NCBI RefSeq assembly: GCF_027596085.1
Contig: NC_072464.1
Coordinates: 16,426,124-16,490,123 of the forward strand
Reading direction: 5' to 3'
DNA: 64,000 nt
Origin: Anoplopoma fimbria
Taxonomy: Eukaryota; Chordata; Actinopteri; Perciformes; Anoplopomatidae
Below the pieces are notes generated by a model. The model had not been told where the DNA came from. It did not search any database and was given only the letters and a program-made list of their open reading frames with translations. Positions within the stretch are counted from its first letter, which is position 1. Every line of letters begins with the position of its first letter. Positions 13,000 through 26,243 of the stretch are shown here, one piece after another. A program made the position numbers and the translations under genes.

Positions 13000-15900
13000 G
13001 TCAAGTACACTCACTTCTTTTGAATGAACCATTTGCATTTTAAACAGCCTTTTACAGTGAACAGCGGTCTCTCATGTTTTAGTGATTTTATCTTTTTTTT
13101 CTGTTGTTAAACGTCATCTTCAGGAGTGTAGAGCAAAAATGTCTTCTACATCTACATCTTTAGGTTCTCTTGGGGATTATTTTAAATATTACATTTAAAT
13201 AAATGAACCTGAGTCCTTGTAAGTAACTTTAGCATTATATTTAATAACACAGCGTTAGGTCTAACGAGGACATTAAGTTAACTTGACAACTCCCTCCTTA
13301 GCGGAGACAATTGCTGGTGCTGCACTGCACTTTGGGAAGTGTTAATATCGTCTCCTACGAGAGCTGCAATCTTTATGAAGCTAGTGCGTATCCCCTGTGG
13401 CCTCCAAAGACAAATGCTTTGATGAATGGATTGTATTTACCTTATACTACTTAGAGACAGTAATTCAAAAGCCATACTCAACCAACTATGAATGTGACTA
13501 CCAAAGAAAGGACTAATTACAGTAAATCACAACAAGGTTAAAAAACATTCTTGGTAAATGTGCTGTTTTTAAGTATAGGCTGAAATACATTGTATTGTGC
13601 CAGAACTGATTACTTTTTTGTTCACTGGCAACAAACACTAACAAGCTGATATTTTTAGCCCACAATAGCAGTCTGTCCAGCAAACTGAAATATTAATAAT
13701 ATGGAACAGATATTCACGGTGCCCAGAGGACGAATCCGGCTGATTTGTGTAAATGTATGAGTAGCCTGAAAGAGTATCTTGTGTTGCCTTAGTCCAACGT
13801 ATTACTGATCCAAATTTATAAAAATGTATTGAATGCAATAGCTCTTTTAAGCAGGCTGATGCTTTAGCTTTTAAATTGATACAAATTGCACACAATGTGA
13901 CTGGACTTTGAAACAAAATTACTGTTTGTAACTATAAATGGCTGATATGAGGGGGAATTAAGCTCAAATTATAAGTGGAAAACAAAAGAATGTCTTATAT
14001 CTCATGGTAATTAAAGTTTGTCTCATGAACCAGACGGCTTAAAAGCCCAACAAGAATAATCTGGTCTCCCTCTCTGAAAGCAGTCTCCCTCAGGGGTATG
14101 GCTGCCTTGGAATATCAATGGCCATCAGTAGCCATAGTGTGGACAAGACTGACTCTATCAATTATACATATCTTAGCTACAACATATAAACGTAGCTGGA
14201 GAACATCATATACCACCCTGCATGTGACCTCATCCACAGAAAACCTTTTTTTTTTGCAATATCAATCCCATGTTCTGCTCATTATAATTTAATATAATGA
14301 GGAGATTTCATATATTTAATTTAGTTTAATAAAGAGACCAAGGTTCTACGTTAAAAACATGGAAACCTCTGATATAGCGGTGGCCAAAGCCTTGGGAGAG
14401 CTGGTCCATCAACCGTGGATACAACAGAAATGGACAACGACTACTAGGTTCTCCTACATGCCTTTCTCTTGACCTCCACTTAAACACTCAACATTTCCAC
14501 TCAACACTTGACATCAAGTTGCCTTCAGGCCGTGTCACTCTAGCTACTGCAAAGGTCAAGAGAGTAAGTGTCTGGACGAGAGGTTACATTCATAAAAGTG
14601 TGCAGAGGTTCTTACAGGCAGTTTGAGCAGTAAAAAGAGAAATCTGCTTTTATCAACCATCCGCAATTCACACTAACCTATTACAACAATACATGGTTAA
14701 TAAAATGTTTGCTGTGAAACAGATATATAAATCAATTGATTTATTTGTAAGGCACGATGGAAGACACTTCTAAAAAGGAGGGAAGTCATGGAGTGTGAAA
14801 TGGAGGTGGCTGTTGTTGAGGTTGAGGCTACATTGGGGGAGAATCGAGGCTTTATTGCTTGGTGGCCGTATCACTGCTGTGACCAATAAGAGAAACAATT
14901 GTTGTGTTGCACATCCCAGCACCAGTAAACCCTCCTGACTCAGAGACCAAACCCTTCCCTTTTGTCGTTTGTCTATTTCTTTGTTTTCAGTCTCTGTATT
15001 TATCTCCAGTCATTTTTTTATGTGCAGAGGTTTTCCTAATTGAACATTTAAAAACAAAGTAGAAAAAAAGAGAGCTGAGCTATTGTGGAAATCAAGACAA
15101 GCTGGTTTTCAAATAATAAAAAAAAACACCACTATGAAGTATTATGCTCTGTATCGGCACATTACGCTGTGGTTTTCCCTCCGATGGGGTCAGGAGTCAC
15201 TGAAGCTCTCTGCCCTTAACAAGCATCAGACTGCTATAACTGGAAACTGCCTCATCCCTGGTGTTGCTCCTCAGAGACTCAGATCTGACTGTGGATGAGG
15301 CTGCTGCAGTGAACCCGATGAACTTGATCTTCCTTGAGCATGAAACTTCCACTGCATCACAACATAGTTATTTCCTACATATAGCTCCTGAAACAAGCAT
15401 TGTTTAGGCCTGGATATCATCTCATGAAGACAGTTTGCTACTGACCACAGTATTAGAACATTACGGGTTTAATTCACTGCTCTGCCAACAGAAACACCTC
15501 TATGTTAATAATCCCATCTAACGGCTTGCGCTTCACTTCCACTTCTCTGAAGCATCATTTTAAGGCTTCAAATCCACAGAGAATTATCTGGAACTTCCAC
15601 ATTCTGTTCCAGAGGCTCATTAAAAACCTGACTACCACAGTTTTGTCATTAATTAGAATTAAAATAATGATTAAAAATGTGGTCTTTTTGTTTTGCACTG
15701 TGGCACAAGGCAAGCCACCCAAATATCAAACTAGCACTTGAAGAAACATGGAACCTTAGTGATTCTTAAGACAATGCAAATTTGCCTAATTCATGTTGCA
15801 CTTTGCCCCAAAATAAAGTCCAATATGTTAACTGTAACAGACATTCACATCCCTGAGGGGCCCTCATGTGTCTACACAGTGTTCACACATTGAGCCAGAA
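13000..15900. other. Intron 1 stretch with nothing recognised
   Basis: AT-rich, non-repetitive sequence with no open frame of note, no long microsatellite and no repeat I can name. Confidence 0.6.
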
Positions 15901-16223
15901 AATTCTATAATATGTAGATATTATTTCACCAGTGCACAAATTACCACTCACCTGAATAGTAGTGTCAAGTGGAGCACCTTCAAATACACTACATGGGTGT
16001 TAAAGTAATGTGTGTGCCGTCTGTTCAGAACCGACTTTAAAGTCAACATTTGCATACTGTGTAGAGGACGTGGTGGAGCGTCAGGTTAAGTGAGCTTTGA
16101 AGGGAACTGAAGGAATTAAAGGGGCTAAACGGTCTCGTTGGAGGACTGGAACACATTTCGTATCCTGGACTCACTCATCTGTCAACTCTTATGCTCGGCA
16201 ACACTAACATTCCCACGGCAAGA

Positions 16224-16225
<2 letters not shown>

Positions 16226-16294
<69 letters not shown>
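16226..16294. repeat. (TG)n microsatellite
   Basis: About 34 TG units. It is the first of three alternating TG/CA/TG tracts within 375 bp. Confidence 0.97.
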
Positions 16295-16296
<2 letters not shown>

Positions 16297-16357
16297 GGAT
16301 GGTAGATGGAACAGGATGTTCCACTCCGCTCATATCCCCGTCCATCTATTCAACTTG

Positions 16358-16360
<3 letters not shown>

Positions 16361-16448
<88 letters not shown>

Positions 16449-16458
16449 CTCTCTCTCT
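16361..16458. repeat. (CA)n-(TC)n compound microsatellite
   Basis: CA tract 16361-16445 passing directly into a short TC tract (16446-16458). Confidence 0.97.
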
Positions 16459-16543
16459 TTAACTGTGATTACTCTGCTCGCTCTTCTCTTGCACACCCGT
16501 CCTTGGAGGGGGCACTGGGCCATTACAACTTTTTTCCTCGAGG

Positions 16544-16550
<7 letters not shown>

Positions 16551-16598
<48 letters not shown>
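16551..16598. repeat. (TG)n microsatellite
   Basis: 24 TG/GT units, third of the alternating set. Confidence 0.97.
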
Positions 16599-16604
<6 letters not shown>

Positions 16605-16976
16605 CAGTTTGTGTATGTGTGTGTGGTAATAGCATAGTAAATCTGCAGAGGTCTTTTTTCCACTCTGCTGTGAGAGCGGCATTTTATCTTGCTGTGCTGT
16701 TTTATTGGAGCAGACACTCAAGTACAACATAAACACACACACACACACATTCATGCACAGATCCAAAAGTACTACCTTTATGTTAAGATGATGTTAATGT
16801 GCTGCTTTTTTATTTAATAATTTTAAGTCAAAACTGAAGACAAAAGACACATTTCCCGGAGTCGTTGTAGCAGAATCTGTAAATAGTTATATTATGCTGT
16901 TTTCTTTTGACCATACAAAATGCTAAATGTTATAAATATGTCAACATGCAACCACACTCATGCAACATCAGCGCAT

Positions 16977-16978
<2 letters not shown>

Positions 16979-17058
<80 letters not shown>
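16979..17058. repeat. (CA)n microsatellite
   Basis: 40 CA units. Confidence 0.97.
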
Positions 17059-17060
<2 letters not shown>

Positions 17061-17153
17061 TCTGGCAGTTAGTCGGTGCCCTATTGATTCGCTTTCCATC
17101 TATAATTCATGATACAACACACACCTCAGGTAAAGTGGAGGCCCACACAAACA

Positions 17154-17156
<3 letters not shown>

Positions 17157-17233
<77 letters not shown>
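17157..17233. repeat. (CA)n microsatellite
   Basis: About 38 CA units, about 100 bp from the previous CA tract and in the same orientation. Confidence 0.97.
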
Positions 17234-17236
<3 letters not shown>

Positions 17237-17299
17237 GCACAGACTGGCAGTTTCTGAGAAGTAGGAAGACGCACCAACACACACATACACAAGTCTAGC

Positions 17300-20200
17300 T
17301 GGCAGCTACCAGGAGTTCATTCATCACCACCTTGTCTTCACCTCTTCATCACTCCCTCCTTCCTCCTCCTCCATGTCTCCTCTCTTTCTTCACTCTCTCA
17401 GCACATCACTCCAACTTAGTGCGGATGCCACACTTCCCTACTTTCCTCTCACTCATCCTCCTCTTTTACCTACCTTCCTACTAATCTAAAGGAAAGCTGA
17501 TGGAGTATCCAAAATGAAAATAGGTTAATCCTCTGGGAAGGCGTGCCGTGAAAAACACGAAACAAACCTGCCTTTTTTAGATGTTGACATATAAAGAAAA
17601 AATACTTAATCTCTGAAGATTATACAGTGATTTGCCATGTGTCCAGTAGTTATCATTGGAGCAAACAGACAGACAGACTGACGGGCTGAAAGACTTAGAC
17701 CTACTTCTGCTCTGCCAGTCGCAGGCAAGAAATATCACAGTAGTAAAGAGACGGACGTAAAGTCTGACAATCAATAAAGAAGTGACCAACACACTGTGTA
17801 AAGTCACATGAAATACATAACTGCACTTTCAGTTGTGGATATTATTGTTCATTTCCCCTGATGAAACAAAATGTAACCTGCAGAGATTACAACCTACTTG
17901 AGAGCCAAATTCAAAAGAAGCCTAATAACTGCTACTCTTCAAAAAAAATCACTCGCAGTTTGACAAATCAGCTCACTAACACATGCACACAGTTTCTATT
18001 AAGTTCCATATGGCAGAAGCCCCTTCACAGAGCGAGTTTGTTTTCACTGAAATCACTGTGTCAGTGAGCGTGAACACTGAACTCAGCAATCGTGTGTGTG
18101 TGTGTGTTGCTCTTGCTGACAGTTGGATCGTTTCAGTGAGGGTCAGCATGATGATGTGTTTTTTTTTTTACATATTTGTGAGAATGTGCACTTTATATAT
18201 ACTGTGTTAGCGCTGGTGGGATACATGAACAACATGGCATTATACTGTGATCCTTCCTCTTGTGATACCTTGATGGATCGGGCTGGAAACAATCCGGGAT
18301 GTACTTTCTGAATAAAGACCAAATAGTGTCCTGAGGCACTTAGTATTAAAGCCTGTTGAGAGTCAGTCTTCTTTATTCATTCATATAAAGATCGATAAAT
18401 GCACAGAGTCAGATCTGCACTCACAACACCAGTTTTGTACGTTTAACATAGGAATTTGTTCATTGAAAAGTCTATTAGGATTATTACTACACAGTCATAA
18501 TTACACAACTAATCCTATTAATACCTCCAGTAGCTTGGCAAGAAGGTTTTTTCCCCCTGGACTCCCATAGGCATAATTATATTAGAAAATGCATTATTTA
18601 TATTGGAGATGTGCAAATAATTCTTATATTTCCCCTCCAAAAACATTTAACTTTTTTTCGTCCTGCATGCCTGTACTTTGACACCATTACTATAATAGGT
18701 TCAGCTGTGTTACTCTGTGATTTGTAGCCCACAATACTGCACAGTAACATCAAAGATTATATATAGTGATGCATGAATCTGATTCTACTTGACAAAAATC
18801 CTTTTTTTCAAAACACGGATAAAGTATATACGTGTTGCAAAGGACAGCCTGACACATATGTAGGTTACATAATAGGATATGTTTTAAAATTATGACATGT
18901 GTGTGTGATTCTACAAAGAACCGTGCGGAGACACAGAATATCTGCTGCACACTGCGAGAGCTGAGAGAACCTGTCAAACTGAATTATAATTGTTCGTGCA
19001 CACACATGCACACACAAAGACACTTTAATCTGCCCTTGGACGTTTGTACAATGTCAGATGAACTTTCATCTTCGCATTGAATATTCTTTGTGAATATCAT
19101 CCATGATGTACTTTCATGATTTAAAAGTCAGGCTCCCTGTATTGAGGGTGTTTGACTGAGTGAACGACTGAGAAAGAGACGATGACAGAAAGAGAGAAGC
19201 ATGGCACGAGATGGGAAGGAGTAACGACAGCAAGGTTTAGTACAGAAAGCTCGGGGATTTCATGCATATTCATAAGATTTATTTCCATCTGAGCTGTGAG
19301 AGAATGCGTGGCTATGTAAAAGAAACAACAACAAAAAAAAAAGAAACACATACAGCAGGGCTTGTTAATTATGCAAGCTGTTTAGTGCCAGTGGAGTTGT
19401 GAAAAGGATGGATGTCTTACCTGATCGAGTATCCAAAGTGTCAAAGCAGGAGGTATCAAGGAAGGCAGGGAGGAGGAAAGAAGGGGAGAGGAGAATTAAT
19501 TTACTGCCAGTAATAAAGAATAAGTCCTTAATAAGTCATAAAATTTAATGTAACTTATAATGTATTAACTGTAACAAGATTCAATTGATGATTCTTACAA
19601 CTAAATAAGAGCACTCGTTTGCCTCGCACAAAATAAGATTGCTACATACATTATAATAACTGAAAAAAATGTGATAACTGCCTGAAAAATAAAGTTCTGA
19701 ACTTGGAAAACTCCAACAGGGAATTACATAGATAGAGAGTATAGAAATACAATATCATATCACATTAAGCTCTACTGATTGTATTACATCATTACACAAA
19801 TCCTGCAGCTGATTAAATGATGCAATAACCAACATTAACCATGACATGCCACCTGATGGTTATCGTGGGGATTATTTTCATCTATTGCTGCTGCTACAAT
19901 ACATGCATTTTAACAAACTGTTTTTTTTGCAACATATTAATTCATTTAATAGCCAAGGCGTAATATGTGAAAAAGGAAAGCTGTTTGAAATTCAGAATTT
20001 ATCATTTTGATGAATGTTTGTGCTCTGAGGTCTCTCTTTGAAACAGAGACTACCTGATTCAATAGAACAACAGGAGAAGATGACATGATGATGACATAGA
20101 TGAAATAATGATGTTAGAATAAAACAAATCTTATTGCATCATTGTGAGCTACATACTGAAGGAAGTGTAAAAGTAAGTCAAATAAATTTTGCATGACAAT

Positions 20201-21700
20201 CAATACCACATCTGTACCAAAAACTGCAATTTATCTGAAATGTATAAATAAAAAGTATCATAGTACTCTGGAAATGTATTTTATTAAAATGGCAACAAGC
20301 TGCTGAATGTGTCCGAGAGTCCTTAACAGTAAGAAAACACTTTGAGAAGTGTTCAATTCAGACCGGTTCATCTCTTTTCATAACTTTTCAGTCCTCTCAT
20401 CGGGGTCAATGGCGTGGCAGGAAGAGGTGGTAAATGTTGTTAGACTTCTCTGTCATTACCACCCAGGGCTTCCACTGAGCTCTCATAATGAAGCAGCTCT
20501 TTTTTCTGAAGCCCCTCGCTGTTATTTAAGTAACTGCCCACATACCGCCGATGCTCGAGAACTGACTCGATTATCCACAGCTAGAATGTTTAAATGCCTA
20601 AATTCAGCCCCTTGTGAAAGAGTGAAAGAGGAGAATTAGCTATGAGGAGAGAACGGGATGCAGGGGGCCAGGTGAGGTTGCTAGGGGTGACAGGTTGTCA
20701 TGGATGTGCCCTTTTCTATTGGTCCCCTCCCCTCCTTAGACCCCTGTTACTGTGGCGACGGGGGGCCTTGAGTGACAGATGGTTGCTGAGGCGTGTCGAC
20801 GGTCGTTAAGACTACTAAATGTGTCAATCACAGTCACAGATATAAAGAGCTTAAAGGATATACACATGGCAAAAAGAAACACAAGCCACGGTGAGTTCAA
20901 GGGTAGAATATGGACATGAATGCTTTTGATATAGCCTTAAGGTTTTCAGTCAGTAAAGTATTTAGGATTTCACATGTTCTGCAAAAGGGATTAATTAAAA
21001 AGGTATTTATGTCACTTGAGTTAGATGAAATAACTTGCTTCATGTGCGACATCTTTTTCGAAATTCATGCATGCAAATTCAGATTTATTCATCACAGATG
21101 CATTAGAGGCTGTTACTGTTCATCAAAGCCGCTTATGAAATGTATTTAGTATTTCTTTATGAATCAGACTTACAGCAGGTGTATCGAATGAGGCAATTTT
21201 AAAGACTTGATCTCGTATCGTTCAACCCTGTTTCTTAAAAATATATTTAAATATAACAAATTAGTATATGCATGGGTAACATGGATATAGAGTAGATGTA
21301 CATATTGAACCAAAGCCAACGTAGACATATATGTGGATTGTGTAGAATAAAACATCATACTCTGCACTGGCATGTGGATATTCTGGATGCTGAACACTGC
21401 AGATTGTGTGTGTGTGCTATTTTTCCCAAGATCTCCTAGTGATGCCAGTGAGATAGTGAGACATAAGTGAGGGTGACACATCGGACCATTCAGATAAGGT
21501 TAAAGTGGATTGAACTCTCTGTCCGTAGAGCAGTCTGGACATCTGACAGAGATGGTTTAAACTCAAAGAACACTGACAGACATCACAGATGAGAGCGGCC
21601 TGATCCTGAATACTAAACTCTACTCTCTGATGTAAACGTCTAACCTCGAGAGCCTCACCACACTAGTCTGATCAGCGCAGTACTGGAGAGAGGAAGATGT
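17300..21700. other. Intron 1 stretch with little recognised
   Basis: Mostly unique-looking AT-rich sequence with short CT-rich and A-rich runs. A near X-box (GTTACTGTGGCGAC, one mismatch) lies at 20746-20759. No exon or element boundaries seen. Confidence 0.55.
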
Positions 21701-21725
21701 TAACCACGAGTCTAACACTGCAGTG

Positions 21726-21835
<110 letters not shown>

Positions 21836-22264
21836 CGCTGTGTGCACACATGCATGAGCCCTTTAGTCAATGGGAACACAGACTGAGGTTCTTCCCTGAG
21901 GCTCTCAACTGAGTACTTGTTGAAAAAAGAGATTCCTCCACCATGATGTCAGTCCTTCACACCGTACACCCAGTGGTACACCCACACACACACATACATA
22001 TACGCACACACTCGCACCGACAACGAAGATGATTGGACAGGAAGCTGTTGGCGTTGACCAATCGGCTTGCAGAAACACGCCATGACGGCGGTGTCTGTCT
22101 CCTCGATCTTCCCTCTCTTACCAACACCTCCTCCCTGTATGTTTCTATCATTGCATCCACCACCTCCCTCCATCTTCACCTGACATGTTTCACTCTATAT
22201 CACATGCCACATCTCTCATTCTTCCTCTCTCGTCTGTCTCCCTCAGCCTCATCTTCCCTCCTTC

Positions 22265-22525
22265 ATTACATTACATTACATTACAGTCATTTAGCAGACG
22301 CTTTTATCCAAAGCGACTTACAGGAAGTGTATTCAACATAGGTATTCAAGAGAACTACTAGTCACCAGAAGTCATAAGTGCATCTCCTTTCTTAAACAAG
22401 CATCTTAAAGCATAAACCAGAGCAAAAGTATAGTGCAGAGGCAAATTACTACGAAAACAATAATTGCAACAGACTAATACGAATACAATAAGTATTCGTA
22501 TTAGTCTGTTGCAATTATTGTTTTC
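22265..22525 (-). mobile_element. UnaL2-tailed short retroelement, copy B (fold-back 5' end)
   Basis: Sense is on the minus strand. The (TGTAA)n tail and GGATA stem-loop lie at the low-coordinate end (22265-22320) and the body runs to about 22486. It is almost identical to copy C at 43.8 kb over more than 200 bp, with a visible difference near 22408 (ATCTTAAAG versus ATCTAAAAG), which implies recent mobility of the family. Its 5' end differs: instead of ending, the sequence turns back on itself as a perfect 34-bp inverted repeat. I found no convincing target-site duplication. Confidence 0.75.
22453..22525. repeat. Perfect 34-bp inverted repeat with 5-nt loop
   Basis: Left arm 22453-22486, spacer AATAA (22487-22491), right arm 22492-22525. 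The arms are exact reverse complements. The left arm is the 5' part of retroelement copy B and the right arm is an inverted duplicate of it. Confidence 0.95.
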
Positions 22526-23141
22526 CTGCTATTTCTTATGCTGTTGCTCCAGGGTATTTTTTTTTTCTTCTAATTTGTCTCTGGTCGTCTCTCAATTTCT
22601 TAGTTTCACTTCACTTTAAAGTTGTTTTATTGACAACAAAAAACAAAGGCTTTTAACAAGAAAGCAGATGCAAATACAGTCAGACACAACAACTATGACT
22701 CCGTAATGTTGGATCAAATAATTAAAATCATACAGTCATGACTGATACAGAACCTATAATGCTCTGAGATCCCGTCATGTTATGATAAATATGATGGATA
22801 TGGTGCATTTTATGTTATTCCACAACAAATCCCTTCAACACTGGCTGGCCACAGAAAAGTTTTCATTAACCTGCTAACTTTTAAAAGTGCCGTCCGCTTC
22901 CTATTAGGTATGGATTCAATTTTTAAAACAGTTGCACTGCAATAAATGAAATGAGAAATGATAAATGTTCTTCCTCCTCTCCTTAACACGCCTGATTAGT
23001 TGTAGTGAAGTGCTTTAAGTCTGCTTAGGTATTATATGGAGTGAAAGGCCGTGCAGGGGGTGTAAATTTACTCCAGCAGCACAGAGGTAGACATTTACTG
23101 AAGTTTAACTGTAGACTTGGGAGTCCTTCATCACCTGGAAC

Positions 23142-23201
23142 ACGGCAAAGAGAGAGAGGGAGAGAGAAAGCGAGAGAGAAAAAAAAGGGAGAGAGAGGGA
23201 A
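23142..23201. repeat. Purine-rich (GA-rich) tract
   Basis: About 60 bp of almost pure A and G with GAGAG repeats and an A8 run. Confidence 0.85.
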
Positions 23202-24094
23202 TGAAAATACACACTCTCTTCCTTTACAGTGCTATCTCCTCGGTTTCCTCACATTTGTTTTTCAGACCTCTTTAAACCATAAACCTTTAATAACCGTGCT
23301 AACTTATGTAACAGTGCCAGTTAAATACACTGCGGTTTAGGGAAAACCATATTTATGTATGCATATCCACTCAGTGAGAGTACATTTATATAAATGTATA
23401 TTTGTATGCAACAGCTCAACCTCACTCAGCTCCACTGCACACAATTAAAAGCCTCTGATAAAACAATCTTGACTGACAAGCACATGGAAAGCCTGAAGGG
23501 ATGAGCAACATAGAATTGAATAGTCCAATAGTGTAAGCATAAACTGTTCACATGGGTAAATGGAGCTGGCTATCAAATTGAGAAATTAGAGAGAACCGTC
23601 AGCAACACCCAAAGTATAACCACGGTTTTCATAAACAGACCGTTCTGTAGCGTAGGTTGTACAACACATTAAAATTCTCATTGGAACCACCAAGCTTAAT
23701 TTTCCTTAATGAGTAAACACATTAAACAACAATGCTGTGTTTTCCACCATGTCTTGGAGGACCTGCTGTGGTCCATTGCAAAAATCTAACAATCATATTT
23801 CGGCCGAATATATTGGTCATTTAAAGTCTCACTTGACATTTCCCTTGTAATTGTTTGGGTGTTCCACTAAATTCAACATCTCTCAAAATCTCAATTTTTA
23901 TACCCGACCATTAAGGTCCTTATAAATGCTCCTACCACCAGAGACATATCTTTTGAATAGCAGTAGATGTTCCGCATGTAAACAATGCTGGTCGTATATG
24001 TAATCTTCAAATAATTTCCCTGCAAACCAGTTGCCGACACAGATTTATCAAATACATAAAATACAAAAAGTCTTCCGGATAAAACACTTTATTG

Positions 24095-24140
24095 CTTGTA
24101 AATTACCCCGCTGTGGGACTAATAAAGGATTATCTTATAC
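24095..24140 (+). repeat. Probable LINE 3'-tail fragment
   Basis: CCCCGCTGTGGGACTAATAA followed by AGGATTATCTTA. This type of short tail (CCCC-TGTGGGA-TAATAAAG-TATCTTA) recurs at the ends of fish non-LTR retrotransposons. A shorter relative is at 43148-43170 (GATCAATAAAGGCTTATCTT). No coding body is visible. Confidence 0.5.
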
Positions 24141-26131
24141 TGACCGTTTTTATTTGTCAAACACATGTTAAATTAATAAAGTTAATAATGGCTGCATTTG
24201 ATTAAGTTGTGCTAACAAGCCTTTTTCACCGTAGAATAGCATTTTTTAATGTTATTAGTAACACCTGTGTGTTTCCTATGGTGACCACTTTAAATGTCTG
24301 CTGTGGAAAAGGGCTGTTGCAGGGTTCTGTTATTGTGCATGGTGGCGTATGAGACACCTACATGGAATAGAGCCGTTTTTAATTAACTGCACCTTTGAAG
24401 TCAAAATGTCTGACGTAAGAAAGGTCTATTTTTCTCCGTCTTACACCTCCTGTACTGTATGTGTGATTAATTGATAGCTTGTACTGTATAGGTTGCCTAC
24501 AGTCCTTAATTTAACACTTCATTACAGCTGGTTAGAACTACAGGGAAAAACTCTCAGCGGAGTGAATCTGGTAATTAATGCAGCCAATGGGAACGATTTA
24601 TTTCCATATTTATTCAATGGAGACAGAGATGTCAAGTGTTTTACAAAGCACAGCTTTATATATATAGATACTCTGATGCTGCTCTTTGGAAGAAAAAAAC
24701 AAACATTTGAGACTGACGGCCGGCTGAGGTACTTAGACACGCTGGTGTCACTCACATTCAATGGCGTTGTCATTATACTGAGTCTCTTTTGTTATACGAA
24801 CATCTTGTTGATTTTAACAAAGTCTGTTCTCTGAAAGATGCCCTACCCTGTACATCTTTTTTTCTCTGACATGTCAATGGATACATTTATGCCAGGAGAT
24901 GCTTTCTTACCCAGCATCTGACATTTGTTTTTGGTGTATTAAATTGCACATTATTGTAGAGCTTACTGAAATTGAATTTGCTGCATGTATCTAATATGCA
25001 AAAGCATTGATCTGTATGAATACTAAGGATAGGTTTCATTTTGAATTGCCACATTAAACTTTGTAAAATACAAAGCCGACAATTGTCATCCAAGATGCCA
25101 TCCAAAATCTGAAAAACTTAAGTGAGAAAAGCAAAAAAAAAAAAAAAAAGCTTGGCATTCTTGTCTTGGATCAAAGTAGATCTTTTGTTAAGCAATACAG
25201 AAGAAAAACAAGGTTTATCTACCGTGCTCAAATGATAAATTCCAACGAATGAGTCATTCAAACCTACCATGATAATATTTCTTCATCTATGACAGCCATC
25301 ATTGAATGTAGCTTTAAAGAACCAGACTAGTTCTTTGTCATCTTTTTTCAAAATGTGAATAGACTGTCATTGAGATTACCATAAACTGCTCATGCCAAAG
25401 AACTTTTGTTTCTATAACAATAGTTTCCTTTTCTGGTCTTCGTCCTTGAGATGCTTTCATAAAGATCTCCCTTCATGAAATGATATGTGATTATGGAACC
25501 TGATCACGCTTTTCCTGGTTCACAGTCAGACCTAAAAAAACCCTGAAGTAGCTTATTGAACACACAATCTAAAAACAACTGAAGGAAGATAAGTTTGGCT
25601 GCTCACAGAGAGCACTCTGTAAGCAGGAACAATTTCACCAACGCTGAGCAATTCTGCAAATCACACAGCTGCAGCCTCAGCAACTGGTAATGTTTATTTA
25701 TTGTTGGTTTTCCTGGCTTGATTTCTGTCAAAGTAGGACGTGAGTGTGACACTGTTTTGCAGCTGACTTGAAAGTCCAGAGTTTTAGAACCTCCTAAAAT
25801 AACAATGAATGCAGCATAAGTTATGGCTGAAAATAAAATGATAACAGCAAACTTGGAACACCACCAGCACTGAACGGTCACTTTGATATGACCAAACCAC
25901 TATCCTGTGACGTTTTCAGTGAGTGAGTGGGTGAGTGGGGGAGTCGACATCGACGATAAAGTGGAAATGATCGGGACCATTTCAAATCCTCTCTCTTGTG
26001 GAAAAGTAAACAGTATTTTTCCAGTCTTTAAGCAAATCTCCATTTCAAAGTGCACAAAATGCATAATTTTGTGCCTTCTTGCACCTTGTTACTTTGAAAT
26101 GCTAATGATGCCTGTGGTTGGTGCTTGCTGG

Positions 26132-26243
<112 letters not shown>

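Noticed and set aside
24493..24834. 113-codon open frame on the plus strand with hydrophobic stretches
   Set aside because: It begins with TTG, not ATG, and resembles no protein I know. Hydrophobic stretches are expected from AT-rich DNA.
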